From Treponema sp. (GTDB lineage: Bacteria; Spirochaetota; Spirochaetia; Treponematales; Breznakiellaceae), in NCBI GenBank assembly GCA_031257195.1, contig JAIRPD010000085.1, positions 1 through 34,606 on the forward strand: a DNA stretch of 34,606 bases, written 5' to 3'. How positions within the stretch are numbered: the first letter of the stretch is position 1; each line of letters begins with the position of its first letter. The translations under genes were made by a program, and so were the position numbers. Below are positions 16,552 to 25,819 of the stretch, one piece after another. A model generated the notes under the pieces. The model did not search any database, was not told the origin of the DNA, and saw only the letters and a list, made by a program, of their open reading frames with translations.

Positions 16552-19388
16552 CACTTCCTGTCAAGCATTTCTTTAAGGTAAATTCCCGTATAGGACCGGG
16601 GAGAGGCGGCGACCTTTTCCGGGGTTCCGGTGATCACCACCTCCCCTCCCCGGTCGCCCCCCTCGGGACCCAGGTCGATCAGGTGGTCCGCCTGGAGCAG
16701 CACATCCAGGTTATGCTCGATCATCACGACGGTGTTCCCCTGATCCGTCAGGCGCTGGATCACCTCCATAAGCTGCTTTACGTCGGCGAAGTGGAGCCCC
16801 GTGGTGGGCTCATCCAGGATGTAGAGGGTCTTGCCCGTGGATCGTTTGGACAGTTCCAGGGAAAGCTTGACCCGCTGGGCCTCCCCCCCGGAAAGGGTCA
16901 GGGCGGACTGGCCCAGTTTAACATAGCCCAGCCCCACGGAAAGAAGGGTATCGAGCTTCCGGGCCACCTGGGGTATGGGGCGAAAAAATTCCGCCGCCTC
17001 CTCTATGGTCATATCCAAAACATCGGCGATATTTTTACCCTTGTAGCGGATCTCCAGGGTTTCCCTGTTGAACCGCCTGCCGTGACAGACATCGCAGGTG
17101 ATGTACACGTCGGGAAGAAAATTCATCTCGATCTTGATGGTCCCGTCGCCGGAACAGTTTTCACACCTCCCCCCCCGGACATTGAAGGAAAAACGTCCCG
17201 GCTTATACCCCCGGCTTTTAGATTCCGGCAGCGCGGCAAAGAGGTCCCGGATGGCCCCAAAGAGCTGCACATAGGTGGCGGGATTGGACCGGGGGGTCCT
17301 GCCTATGGGGCTTTGATCGATGTCTATCACTTTGTCGATGTTCTCTTCCCCCTCCAGGCCGCCGTAGTCTCCCTCGATGTGGCCGGAACCGTAGATCCGG
17401 TTCGCCAGGGCCGGATACAAAACGTCGCTGAGCAGGGTGGACTTTCCCGAACCGGATACCCCGGTGATACAGGTAAAGGCCCCCAGGGGAATCTCCACGT
17501 TGATGTTTTTTAAATTGTGTTCCCTTACCCCCCTCAGGCGGAGGAAGAGGCCGTTTCCCTTCCGCCGGGTTTGGGGAACGGGCATGTTCAGGGTCCCCGC
17601 CAGGTACTGACCGGTAAGACTTTCCTTAACCTTCATCACCTCCCCGGGCGTTCCCTGGGCCACTATCCTGCCGCCGTGGACCCCCGCGCCGGGCCCCAGG
17701 TCCACAATATGATCCGCGGTCCGCAGGGTCTGCTCGTCATGCTCCACCACGATCAGGGTGTTTCCCAGGTTCCTCAAATAGAGGAGGGTATCGATAAGCC
17801 GCTGGTTGTCCCGCTGGTGGAGGCCAATGGAGGGCTCATCCAAAATATAGAGGACCCCCACCAGGCTTGAGCCAATCTGGGTGGCCAGCCGGATCCGCTG
17901 AGCCTCCCCCCCGGAAAGGGTGGCGCTCTTCCGCTCCAGGGAAAGATAATCCAGCCCCACGTTCCGCATAAACCCCAGCCGGGCGTTGATCTCCTTGAGG
18001 ATCTGGTGGGCGATGGCCTTTTCATTTTGACTAAAGGTGAGGCCCTGGAAAAATTTCAGGGAATCGTCCACCGAAAGGCTTGAAAGCTCCCAAATGTTCT
18101 TTCCCCCCACGGTAACCCCCAGGGCTTCCGGCTTAAGCCGTTTTCCCCCGCAGTCATCGCAGGGTTTCTGGCTCATAAACTTTTCCAGCCATTCCTTGAT
18201 TCCGCTGGACTGGGTCTCAAAGTAGCGGCGCTTTAACTCCTCCAACACCCCGGGAAAGGGGGAATGGTACTCAAAGCGCCCCGTGCCTTCCCGGTTTTCA
18301 TAGCGGACTTTGATGGCGTCCTTGGTGCCGTACAGAATCGCCCGGAGGATGTTTTTTGGCAGATCCTGAAAGGGGGTTTTAAGGCTGAACTTGTAATGCC
18401 GGGCCAGGCTTTCAAAACGGCTGCGATGCCAGGCGCTGTCGGGGTTATAGGGAACGCAGCCCCCCTCATCAAAGGAAAGGCCCTTGTCGGGGATCACCAG
18501 GTCCGGGTCGAATTCCATTTTTATCCCCAGGCCGGTACAGGAGGGGCAGGCCCCGTAGGGGTTGTTAAAGGAAAAGAGCCGGGGCTGTAGCTCGGGGATC
18601 GAGAGGCCGCAGTCCGGGCAGGCGCTTTTCTGGGACACAAAGTACTCCCGCGCTTTTTCTTCCCCCTGTTTCTGGGCCAGGATCAGCATGATCCCGTTGG
18701 CGGTTTCCAGGGCGGTTTCCACGGATTCCGCCAGCCGGGACCGGATCTCCGGCCCTATCACCAGCCTGTCCACGATGATCTCGACGCTGTGCTTCTTCTG
18801 CTTGTCCAGCTTGATCTGGGCTTCCTCGTCCAGGTTCACCGGCACCCCGTCGATCCGGACCCTGGCGAATCCCGCCCGGCGGGCGTCCTCTATGATGTTC
18901 CGGTGTTCCCCCTTTTTCCCCCGGATCACCGGGGCGAGGAGCTGCACTTTGTCTCCCTGTCCCAGGGCCAGGATCGTCTCTATGATCGAGTCCACCGACT
19001 GCTCCCGAATTTCCCTGCCGCACTGGGGACAGTGGGGTATCCCGATCCGGGCGTAGAGGAGCCGGTAATAATCGTATATCTCCGTTACCGTTCCCACGGT
19101 GGATCGGGGATTGCGGTGGGTGGTCTTCTGTTCTATGGAAATGGCCGGGGAAAGGCCCTCAATATAATCCAGGTCGGGCTTGTCCATGCGGCCCAAAAAC
19201 TGCCGGGCGTAGGCGGAAAGGCTTTCCACATAACGCCGCTGGCCTTCGGCGAAGATCGTGTCAAAGGCCAGGGAACTCTTTCCTGAACCGGAAAGACCGG
19301 AAACCACGATAAGTTTATCCCTGGGGAGTTCCAGATCTATGTTTTTTAAGTTGTGTTCCCTGGCGCCTTTGATGATAAGTTTATCCAT
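16551..19388 (-). CDS. uvrA: Excinuclease ABC subunit A
   Basis: A 945-residue UvrA, normal in length and complete. It has two ABC ATPase modules. The first Walker A is [14 protein letters not shown] near residue 31 and the second is [15 protein letters not shown]; signature sequences are [13 protein letters not shown] and [13 protein letters not shown], each followed by ILDEPS or [10 protein letters not shown]. Zinc-binding pairs are visible as CPDC with CPSC, and CENC with CDVC. UvrA finds helix-distorting DNA damage and loads UvrB. The gene starts nine bases after the upstream pseudouridine synthase and is coupled to lptD downstream, an unusual operon partner. Confidence 0.98.
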   Translation of the reverse strand: MDKLIIKGAREHNLKNIDLELPRDKLIVVSGLSGSGKSSLAFDTIFAEGQRRYVESLSAYARQFLGRMDKPDLDYIEGLSPAISIEQKTTHRNPRSTVGTVTEIYDYYRLLYARIGIPHCPQCGREIREQSVDSIIETILALGQGDKVQLLAPVIRGKKGEHRNIIEDARRAGFARVRIDGVPVNLDEEAQIKLDKQKKHSVEIIVDRLVIGPEIRSRLAESVETALETANGIMLILAQKQGEEKAREYFVSQKSACPDCGLSIPELQPRLFSFNNPYGACPSCTGLGIKMEFDPDLVIPDKGLSFDEGGCVPYNPDSAWHRSRFESLARHYKFSLKTPFQDLPKNILRAILYGTKDAIKVRYENREGTGRFEYHSPFPGVLEELKRRYFETQSSGIKEWLEKFMSQKPCDDCGGKRLKPEALGVTVGGKNIWELSSLSVDDSLKFFQGLTFSQNEKAIAHQILKEINARLGFMRNVGLDYLSLERKSATLSGGEAQRIRLATQIGSSLVGVLYILDEPSIGLHQRDNQRLIDTLLYLRNLGNTLIVVEHDEQTLRTADHIVDLGPGAGVHGGRIVAQGTPGEVMKVKESLTGQYLAGTLNMPVPQTRRKGNGLFLRLRGVREHNLKNINVEIPLGAFTCITGVSGSGKSTLLSDVLYPALANRIYGSGHIEGDYGGLEGEENIDKVIDIDQSPIGRTPRSNPATYVQLFGAIRDLFAALPESKSRGYKPGRFSFNVRGGRCENCSGDGTIKIEMNFLPDVYITCDVCHGRRFNRETLEIRYKGKNIADVLDMTIEEAAEFFRPIPQVARKLDTLLSVGLGYVKLGQSALTLSGGEAQRVKLSLELSKRSTGKTLYILDEPTTGLHFADVKQLMEVIQRLTDQGNTVVMIEHNLDVLLQADHLIDLGPEGGDRGGEVVITGTPEKVAASPRSYTGIYLKEMLDRK

Positions 19389-19397
19389 TATCTTAGT

Positions 19398-20288
19398 TTA
19401 GCCGGGAAAGGGGTAATTTTCAATGGACCGGGGATAATCCGGCCCGGCGGATCGGGGGAGCCGGTATTCCCGCCGTTCCCCCGTCCCGGGCTGGGTAAAT
19501 TCAAACCGCCAGGCCCGGAGGGCCAAAAAGCCCGGGACGGATCTTCCCCCATAGAGGGGATCGTTTAACAGGGGCCGGCCAATCCAGGCCAGATGGCAGC
19601 GGATCTGGTGGCGGAAACCCGCGCTTATCCGCGGGCGGAAAAAGTACGCGTCCTCCCCTTCGGTAACGGAAAGTATCTCCGTGCGGTACAGGGTCCCGCC
19701 GCCGGAAACGGCCGCCGCGCCCGGGGGAACCGGCGAGGGCCGAACCGCCTTCCGGCCCTCACCATAGGCCCGGAAGGCGCTGACAATCGCGGGGGGCCCG
19801 GAACCGCCGGAGGACCAAACCGGGGCCGGGGGGAAACCGGGAAGCCGCTCCCCCGGCCCCCCGGACACCGCCTCGTACTCCTTGAGAAAAAGCCCCCGCC
19901 GCTGCTGGGCCGCCAGATCGTCAAAGGCTTCCTGGGTCCGGGCGATAAGGACCAGCCCCTGGGTTTCAAAATCCAGCCGGTGAAGGAGCCCCCCCTCACC
20001 CTCCCGGCGCCCCCGGATCGCCCCCGCCTCGGGAAACCGGGAAAGGACCCAATCCAGAAGGGTTTTGTCCAAACCGGCCTGAGCGGTTTGACCGCCGGGA
20101 TCGCCCAGACCAACCGGACCGGTTTGTCCAAAGACCGCCCGGGCTCCGGGGGCGGTATGCGTCCGGGGGGGTTTGTAGACCACCAGCCAGGAGGGTTCCT
20201 CGGCGATAAGCCGGGGTTCCATGGGGGGGTATACCCAAAAGTTCCCCCCCGCCGGAACGGAGCCGGTTTCCTCCGGGGGAACCTTCAT
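19398..20288 (-). CDS. RluA-family pseudouridine synthase (no S4 domain)
   Basis: A 296-residue protein of the RluA/RluC/RluD pseudouridine synthase family. The block [19 protein letters not shown] carries the catalytic Asp of the HRLD motif. [15 protein letters not shown] corresponds to the usual conserved strand before it, and [20 protein letters not shown] to the GRxHQIRxH block. An Ala/Gly-rich insert (about 50-75) separates the first two blocks. There is no S4 RNA-binding domain, unlike the neighbour at 20285-21256, with which it overlaps by four bases. The target uridine in rRNA or tRNA cannot be told. Confidence 0.9.
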   Translation of the reverse strand: MKVPPEETGSVPAGGNFWVYPPMEPRLIAEEPSWLVVYKPPRTHTAPGARAVFGQTGPVGLGDPGGQTAQAGLDKTLLDWVLSRFPEAGAIRGRREGEGGLLHRLDFETQGLVLIARTQEAFDDLAAQQRRGLFLKEYEAVSGGPGERLPGFPPAPVWSSGGSGPPAIVSAFRAYGEGRKAVRPSPVPPGAAAVSGGGTLYRTEILSVTEGEDAYFFRPRISAGFRHQIRCHLAWIGRPLLNDPLYGGRSVPGFLALRAWRFEFTQPGTGERREYRLPRSAGPDYPRSIENYPFPG

Positions 20289-21256
20289 CGCCGCTCCAGG
20301 GCGGCCATAAGCGTTTTAAACCGTTCCGGCGGGGGGGCCCTAAACCGGGAAATCCCCCCGGGGAAGGCCGGCAGGATCAGGGCGAGGCTGTAGGAATGGA
20401 GCATCAGGGAGGCGCCGGGGAAAAGCCCGTCCCGCCGGCCATAGAGGGGATCCCCCAGGATGGGATGGCCCAGGTGCCGGAGGTGTACCCGGATTTGATG
20501 GGTCCGCCCCGTCCTGGGCCGGCATAGGATCAGGGAATAGTCCCCCCAGGCGCGGATCACCCGGTAACCGGTAAAGGCCGGCTTTCCCGGCGCGGGCTTT
20601 CCGGCCCCGGCGCTTTTTCCCGGGACAAAACGTTTCCGGTTCGCCGGATCCCGGACAAGCGGGACATTAATCGATCCCGTTTGTTCCCGGGGAGTCCCCT
20701 GTACCAGGGCCAGATAGCGTTTTTCCACCTTCCTCGCCTTAAACTGGGCGGCCAGAAAAGCCAGGGCCTCGTCATCGTAGGCCGCGGCGATCACCCCGGA
20801 GGTGTCCTTATCCAACCGGTGGACTATGCCCGTCCGAAGGGAGACCACCCGGTTTCCGGCGGCCGAACCGGTTTCCAGACCGGCGCCGGGACGGCGGGGC
20901 CGCCGCCAAAGCAGGGCGTTGGCCAGGGTACCCGAGGGGTTTCCCGCCCCCGGATGGACCACCATGCCCGCCGCCTTGTTGATCACCACCGTCCGGTCAT
21001 CCTCGTACAGAATGTCCAGGGGGATCTCTTCCGGCTCCAGGTTTTCTTCCCGGGGGGGGAGCCAGGAAAATTCCAGGGCGTCCCCGGTTTTAAGGAGCCG
21101 GGACCGTTTTACCGGCTTTCCGTTGACCTTCGCCTCCAGGAGCCGGCCCCTGATTTGGGAACGGCTTAGGAGGCCCAGGTTTTCCGCGGCGTAACGATCC
21201 AGCCTGATTTCACCGGGGATTTCCCCCACCATCCCCGAATACACGCGGCGTTCCAT
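20285..21256 (-). CDS. RluD-type 23S rRNA pseudouridine synthase with S4 domain
   Basis: A 323-residue RluA-family enzyme. The N-terminal S4 RNA-binding domain (about 14-65) contains IRLDRYAAENLGLLSRSQI and VNGKPVKRSRLLKTGD. The catalytic part has VINKAAGMVVHPGAGN, then GIVHRLDKDTSGVIAAA with the catalytic Asp, KRYLALVQG, and GRTHQIRVHLRHLGHPILGD. The architecture fits RluD, which modifies helix 69 of 23S rRNA, but RluA-family members with S4 domains are hard to separate by eye. It starts two bases after the preceding small membrane protein and overlaps the second synthase by four bases. Confidence 0.92.
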   Translation of the reverse strand: MERRVYSGMVGEIPGEIRLDRYAAENLGLLSRSQIRGRLLEAKVNGKPVKRSRLLKTGDALEFSWLPPREENLEPEEIPLDILYEDDRTVVINKAAGMVVHPGAGNPSGTLANALLWRRPRRPGAGLETGSAAGNRVVSLRTGIVHRLDKDTSGVIAAAYDDEALAFLAAQFKARKVEKRYLALVQGTPREQTGSINVPLVRDPANRKRFVPGKSAGAGKPAPGKPAFTGYRVIRAWGDYSLILCRPRTGRTHQIRVHLRHLGHPILGDPLYGRRDGLFPGASLMLHSYSLALILPAFPGGISRFRAPPPERFKTLMAALERR

Positions 21257-21258
21257 GG

Positions 21259-21726
21259 TTATTCCAGCGCGGCGGCCCGGCTTCGTTTAACCCGTACCAC
21301 AATGTAATCCGCCAGCGCCACGGTCAGGGAAACCGACGCGGCCACCCCAAACAGGACCTTTAGCTCCGTAGTGGTCAGGGGAACCGCCCCCGATGATTTG
21401 GCGGGCCAGGGGGCGTACCTCCTGTCCCAGTCATGGGCGGCGCAGCGGTAGAGGTCCATGAAGAGGCCGGTAAAAAACACCGCGAAGGGAAAGGAACCGA
21501 AAGCGACAATTTCCCCCCGGTGAAGGTCCTTAAGCCACAGGGGGACACTTTTTTTTACCGGGACCTTCGCGCTTTCCGGATCTTCGGGAGTAAAGGTTTC
21601 CAGGGAAAATTCGGGGAATTCGGGAAAGAGCCCCGGCGGGGTTTCCGCCGCCCCGTCCCCGGGATTCGTCTGGGCGAAAAGGGGAACCCCCGCGAGCAGC
21701 AGAGCCAGCAAAAACCACTTCCTCAT
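21259..21726 (-). CDS. Hypothetical secreted or membrane protein
   Basis: A 155-residue protein with an N-terminal signal peptide (MRKWFLLALLLAGVPLFAQ, likely cut after AQ). Two further hydrophobic segments follow, one about 77-95 (IVAFGSFPFAVFFTGLFMDL) and one about 124-145 (VLFGVAASVSLTVALADYI), with a basic C-terminus (RVKRSRAAALE). It is therefore probably an inner-membrane protein with a periplasmic N-terminal loop. It overlaps yggS by four bases upstream. I recognise no family. Confidence 0.8.
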   Translation of the reverse strand: MRKWFLLALLLAGVPLFAQTNPGDGAAETPPGLFPEFPEFSLETFTPEDPESAKVPVKKSVPLWLKDLHRGEIVAFGSFPFAVFFTGLFMDLYRCAAHDWDRRYAPWPAKSSGAVPLTTTELKVLFGVAASVSLTVALADYIVVRVKRSRAAALE

Positions 21727-22418
21727 GGGGACCGCTCCCCAAAAATCGCCGTGCCGATCCTGACCAAGGTGGAGCCCTCCTCCAGGGCAATCTCAAAATC
21801 GTTGGACATTCCCATGGAAAGGCAGGAAAGATCCGCCTGGGGAAACCGCTTTAACAGGGCGTCCCTGGCCTTGACCAGCGCCCGGAAAGAACGCCGGATA
21901 AGCCCCCGGTCCTGGGTGTAGGGGGCCATGGTCATCAGCCCCGAAAGCCTGAGGCCCTTGAAGGACAGGACCAGCTCCGCCCCCCGGAAAAGGGAATCCT
22001 CGCCGGGATAGCCCGATTTTGACTCCTCGCCGGTATGGAGTTCCAGCAGCGTCATTAACGGTTCTTCCCGTTCCCCGGTTACCCCCCCCAGGGCGGTGAT
22101 AAGCTCGTCCCTGTCCAGGGATTGGATCCCGTCAAAGATCCGGGGAACGGATTTTGCCTTGTTCCGCTGAAGCCTTCCTATCATGTGGAGTTCAATGTCT
22201 TTATGGGCCTCCTTAAGGGGCGGGAATTTCCCCAGCGCCTCCTGGACCCTGTTTTCCCCAAAAAGGGTTATCCCCCCCCGCAGGGCCTCCTCAATTTCAA
22301 GGGCGCCGTGGAATTTGGACACCCCCATAAGCCGGACCGCGGCGGCGTCTCTTCCCGAACGGAGACAGGCCTTTTCTATCCGTTCCCGGATCTCCCCAAT
22401 CCGTTCCCCCATGGTCAT
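21723..22418 (-). CDS. yggS: YggS/PROSC-family PLP homeostasis protein
   Basis: A 231-residue protein of the YggS family, which binds pyridoxal phosphate without known catalysis and balances cellular B6. The PLP lysine sits in RLMGVSKFHGALEIEEAL. Other family blocks are LFGENRVQEALGKF, ELHMIGRLQRNKAK, the segment around IQSLDRDELI, LSGLMTMAPYTQD and LSMGMSNDFEIALEEGSTLVR (here interrupted by none of the usual gaps). The size is standard. It overlaps rsmA upstream and the small membrane protein downstream by four bases each. Confidence 0.95.
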   Translation of the reverse strand: MTMGERIGEIRERIEKACLRSGRDAAAVRLMGVSKFHGALEIEEALRGGITLFGENRVQEALGKFPPLKEAHKDIELHMIGRLQRNKAKSVPRIFDGIQSLDRDELITALGGVTGEREEPLMTLLELHTGEESKSGYPGEDSLFRGAELVLSFKGLRLSGLMTMAPYTQDRGLIRRSFRALVKARDALLKRFPQADLSCLSMGMSNDFEIALEEGSTLVRIGTAIFGERSP

Positions 22419-23323
22419 TCGCGGTTCTCCTCGAAGTACAATTCCAGCGCGGCGGCCAGGGAAACAAAGGCCTCCGGGGAAAGCCGTTCCGCCCTTTCCC
22501 CGCCTTCAATCCCGCTTTGATCCAGGGCCGCCTCCATGGCGTCCCTCAGGGCGGCGGCGGTTCCGGCGGTCCCGGCCTTAAACTTGCAGGAACCGGCTAA
22601 AAAGCGCTCCAGGTTGTTGGCGACGGTTTTACGCCGGGAGGCGAAAAGGGCCCGGGCCAGGGGATAAAAGAGGGGTGGCGGCGGGGCAAGATCCCGGCGG
22701 CGCTCAAAAACCAGGGCGGTGGATTCCACATGGGGCGGGGGATAAAAGGAACCTCCTTTAAGGGTCATAATCACCTTTACAGTATAAGCGGAAGCGCTGA
22801 GAACGGAAAGGGAGGAATAATCCCCCGAACCCGGCGAGGCGGCGGCGCGGCGGGCCACCTCTTTTTGAAGGGTAACCGCCAGGCGGGTAAAAAAACGGCC
22901 CCCCTCAATAAGATTCCCCAGGAGGGGGGCCGCCACGGTATAGGGCAGATTCCCCAGGAGATAGGGGCTCCCGTCATCGAGGGTCTCCCAGGTTTTGAGT
23001 ACGTCGCCCCGGATCAGCCTAAACCGTTCCCCATAGGGGGAAAAGAGTTCCTCCAAAAACGAGCACAACCCCGGATCCACCTCAAAAGCGGTAACCTCCA
23101 TTCCCCTTTGAAGCAGTTCCCCCGTCATGCAGCCCATGCCGCTCCCTATTTCCCAAACACCGCCCCCTTCCTCCGCCCCCAGGGCGTCCACGATGGCCCT
23201 CCGGGCCGAGGGATTGATCAAAAAATGCTGCCCCCACTGTTTCCGTATGGAAAGGCCCCGTTCCTTCAGACAGGCCCGGAGGGCAGGCCCGGAATTGTAG
23301 GGCGGCTCAAGCGAAGGGGGCAA
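22415..23323 (-). CDS. rsmA: 16S rRNA dimethyladenosine transferase (KsgA/RsmA)
   Basis: A 302-residue methyltransferase that dimethylates two adjacent adenines near the 3' end of 16S rRNA. Family motifs are KQWGQHFLINPSARRAIVD, VWEIGSGMGCMTGELL (SAM binding), LIRGDVLK, and LGNLPYTVAAPLLGNLI with the catalytic NLPY. ILxPPPHVES-like YPPPHVESTALVFERR follows. The C-terminal helical domain carries the usual arginine-rich RKTVANNLERF. The ATG at 23323 overlaps the end of comEC by 17 bases. The size is slightly above average. Confidence 0.96.
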   Translation of the reverse strand: MPPSLEPPYNSGPALRACLKERGLSIRKQWGQHFLINPSARRAIVDALGAEEGGGVWEIGSGMGCMTGELLQRGMEVTAFEVDPGLCSFLEELFSPYGERFRLIRGDVLKTWETLDDGSPYLLGNLPYTVAAPLLGNLIEGGRFFTRLAVTLQKEVARRAAASPGSGDYSSLSVLSASAYTVKVIMTLKGGSFYPPPHVESTALVFERRRDLAPPPPLFYPLARALFASRRKTVANNLERFLAGSCKFKAGTAGTAAALRDAMEAALDQSGIEGGERAERLSPEAFVSLAAALELYFEENRE

Positions 23324-24851
23324 GGTAACTCCTGTACCGCCTTCGCCGTTCCGCCAGAAAAAAGACCAGGGCGGCGATCAGCGGAAGGGCCGCGCACAAA
23401 ACAGGGAGGGACGTTTTTAGCCCCGGGGCGCGGGAAAAAAAGGAAACGGTTCCCCCCAGAATAAACAGCAGGAACGAAAGGGCCCGGTCAAGGAGAAACC
23501 CTAGGAGGGGAATGTTCCCACAGCCCAGGGCCGCCAGGGAAAGGGTCATAAAAAGCCCCGAAAGGGGGGCGGCGATAAGTCCCGCCGCGACGCCCACGGG
23601 CCGGAGAACGCCAAAACAGGCCGCCGCCACCGGGGCGGTCGCGATAAAGGCCCCCAGGGCGGCGGAAAGGCCGCCGGAAAGGAGGGGGGGCATCATCCCC
23701 CGGAGGAGGACCTCCAGGGGACCGCTCAAAAGGAGGAGCCCCCCCAAAGCCAAATAGGAAAGGATAAAGGAAAGCCCCAGGGCGGAAGGGGGATCCCAGA
23801 GGAGCTGGATCAAAAACGACAGACCCAGCAGGGCCAGGGGCTGGCGGATTGTCCCGGAAAGGACTAAAACGCTCCCCAGGACGTACATGATCGCCGCCCT
23901 AACCAGGCTCGGCTGGGGGCCGACAAGAAACACGTAGAGGATGATAAAAGCCAGTCCCCCCAGGACCGCCCCCTTTTTTCCCAGGGGTCCCTTTAAGGCC
24001 AGGGCCAGCAGGGCCGATAAAAAGGCTAGGTGCATCCCCGACAGGGCCAGGATGTGGGACAGCCCCGCGTCACGAAAGGAAAGGGAAAGGCCGTCATCCA
24101 GGTTTTCCCTGGTTCCCAGCAGCAGGGCGGCGGCGAGCCCTCCCCAGGATTTACCGCCCAGCCGTTTAAGCAGGCCGCCCCGCAGGGCGGTACGGAACCG
24201 TTCCAGCGCCGGGGCGGTCTTTACCGTATGGACAGAGACCGCCTTAAACCGGAAGCCCCGGCCGGCGGCACTACCCCCGGTGGAAGCGTCCTCCGGAAGA
24301 AAACCGCCCTCCACATAGATCTCCGCCCCCCGGCCAAATTCCTTGACCCTGGGCATGGTCCCGGCGGGAAAGTAAACCAGGGCCCGGCCCCGGGCGGAGG
24401 CGCGGACGGAGGAAGCGCCGGGCAGGGCCGCCGCCGCCTCTTCCAGCCGCACGGAGGCCATGCCCCGCTCCTCCTCAAGAGCCGCCGCCGGGGAGGCTGC
24501 CCGCCGGGGGCCGGCAAAACCGGAGGACAAAATCCGGGGATCGTCCAAAAGCCTTCCCCGGATGGCGCCGATCCTTTCCACGGGAAGCCCCGGCGCGAAG
24601 GCCCTGGTTCCCGGTCCCGGCAAAAAACCAATGACCATACCCAGGCAAAGGGCGGCGAAAAAAAGCGGGGGAGGGACAAGGGGATCCGGAAAACCAAAGA
24701 CCCGGCGGAGCGTCCGGGGAATTCCGGTTCCCCGGACCAGGACAAAACCCGCCGCCAAGGCCCCCAGGATCAGGAACCAAACCAGAGGCGGCGGGGGAAG
24801 GTAAAAAACCAGCGCGGCGGCCAGGGCCGCGATAACCAGGGGGCTTACCAT
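23307..24851 (-). CDS. comEC: ComEC/Rec2-family membrane protein without the hydrolase domain
   Basis: A 514-residue polytopic membrane protein. Three N-terminal hydrophobic segments precede an OB-like periplasmic part (about 90-205) with ARGRALVYFPAG. The competence domain then follows with the diagnostic block RDAGLSHILALSGMHLAFL and many membrane helices, including GPQPSLVRAAIMY. ComEC forms the channel for single-stranded DNA uptake in competent bacteria. The C-terminal beta-lactamase-like domain of full-length ComEC (about 750 residues) is absent; the protein ends in a basic RRRRYRSYL tail. It overlaps the HEAT-like gene by 7 and rsmA by 17 bases. Confidence 0.9.
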   Translation of the reverse strand: MVSPLVIAALAAALVFYLPPPPLVWFLILGALAAGFVLVRGTGIPRTLRRVFGFPDPLVPPPLFFAALCLGMVIGFLPGPGTRAFAPGLPVERIGAIRGRLLDDPRILSSGFAGPRRAASPAAALEEERGMASVRLEEAAAALPGASSVRASARGRALVYFPAGTMPRVKEFGRGAEIYVEGGFLPEDASTGGSAAGRGFRFKAVSVHTVKTAPALERFRTALRGGLLKRLGGKSWGGLAAALLLGTRENLDDGLSLSFRDAGLSHILALSGMHLAFLSALLALALKGPLGKKGAVLGGLAFIILYVFLVGPQPSLVRAAIMYVLGSVLVLSGTIRQPLALLGLSFLIQLLWDPPSALGLSFILSYLALGGLLLLSGPLEVLLRGMMPPLLSGGLSAALGAFIATAPVAAACFGVLRPVGVAAGLIAAPLSGLFMTLSLAALGCGNIPLLGFLLDRALSFLLFILGGTVSFFSRAPGLKTSLPVLCAALPLIAALVFFLAERRRRYRSYLAPFA

Positions 24852-25801
24852 TTTAGGCGGCTCAAGGAATCCTGGGCGGCGATCTGAATTTCCTCCGTAT
24901 ACGGCAGGGTAACCGCTTGACGGAGGACATCGGAGGAAGCCTTATAGCCCAGCCGGCCCAGGGCCCGTACCGTGGACAAGACCAGGTCCCGGTCATCGTC
25001 ATTCAGGGAATCCGCCTGGGAATGGTACAACCCCAACTGGAGGCTCAGGGTCTGGGCGGCGCTGACACTTCCCAGGGCGGAAAGGCAGTCAATGGAGGCG
25101 ATCAGGTCTTCCTTGTAGGAAGGATCGGAACGGTAGGACGCCATGGAACGGTTATAGTACATCAAAACCAGGGTAAGGGCCCTAACCCAGGCGGTTTCCC
25201 CTATAACCTTCGCGGCGGCGGCCCGCAGTTCCCGAATCTCCCCCCGCTCCCCGTTTTCCTGGTAGGCGAGTCCCGCTTCCAGGGCCGCCTCCGCCATTTC
25301 CCCCCTTTCCCGTACATCGGGGTTCCCCGCGGTGAGGAACATGTTAAAGGCCGCGAGTTTTTTTACCGGATCACCGTTGAGCAGGAGCCGCCGGAAAAAC
25401 GCCGCCAGGTCCCCCTCCACCAGGAGGGGAAGGGTCTTCAAAACCGGATAACGGATCACGTTGTCCTCGTAACAGAGGAAGACCTGAATCAGGGTTTCCG
25501 AGGCGGGCTGGTAGCGGGTTTCCTCCACCCCCTTGAGGGCGAGGACAACGACGTTGATCATATCCGGATCCCGCCAAAAGAGACCGGCGTTGTCCACGGC
25601 AAAGCGCAGGGCAAAATCGCAGAGCGGGCCGTAAAACTCCGCCGCGGAGTCATCGGTGGCGGCGTCCCGCAGTACATCCGCCTTGGCGGCCAGGCCGGAA
25701 CGGATAAAGATCCGCTCATAGGAGTGGAGCGTTTCCTCCGCCTGGGCCCCCAGGGCCGCGGCGCAGACCAAGACAAGGAAACCGGTAAACGCTGTTTTCA
25801 T
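24845..25801 (-). CDS. Secreted helical (HEAT-like) protein of unknown function
   Basis: A 318-residue protein with a signal peptide (MKTAFTGFLVLVCAAALGAQA). The mature part is built from amphipathic helix pairs of about 35-45 residues with hydrophobic patterning like HEAT or armadillo repeats, for example LALKGVEETRYQPASETLI, YPVLKTLPLLVEGDLAAFF and LVLSTVRALGRLGYKASSD near the end, where an alternation resembles PBS/HEAT units. It probably lies in the periplasm as a binding scaffold. It is the second gene of the unit, 18 bases after the PilZ gene. The exact family is not recognised. Confidence 0.8.
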   Translation of the reverse strand: MKTAFTGFLVLVCAAALGAQAEETLHSYERIFIRSGLAAKADVLRDAATDDSAAEFYGPLCDFALRFAVDNAGLFWRDPDMINVVVLALKGVEETRYQPASETLIQVFLCYEDNVIRYPVLKTLPLLVEGDLAAFFRRLLLNGDPVKKLAAFNMFLTAGNPDVRERGEMAEAALEAGLAYQENGERGEIRELRAAAAKVIGETAWVRALTLVLMYYNRSMASYRSDPSYKEDLIASIDCLSALGSVSAAQTLSLQLGLYHSQADSLNDDDRDLVLSTVRALGRLGYKASSDVLRQAVTLPYTEEIQIAAQDSLSRLKW

Positions 25802-25819
25802 AGTATCCTCCTCACTCCC

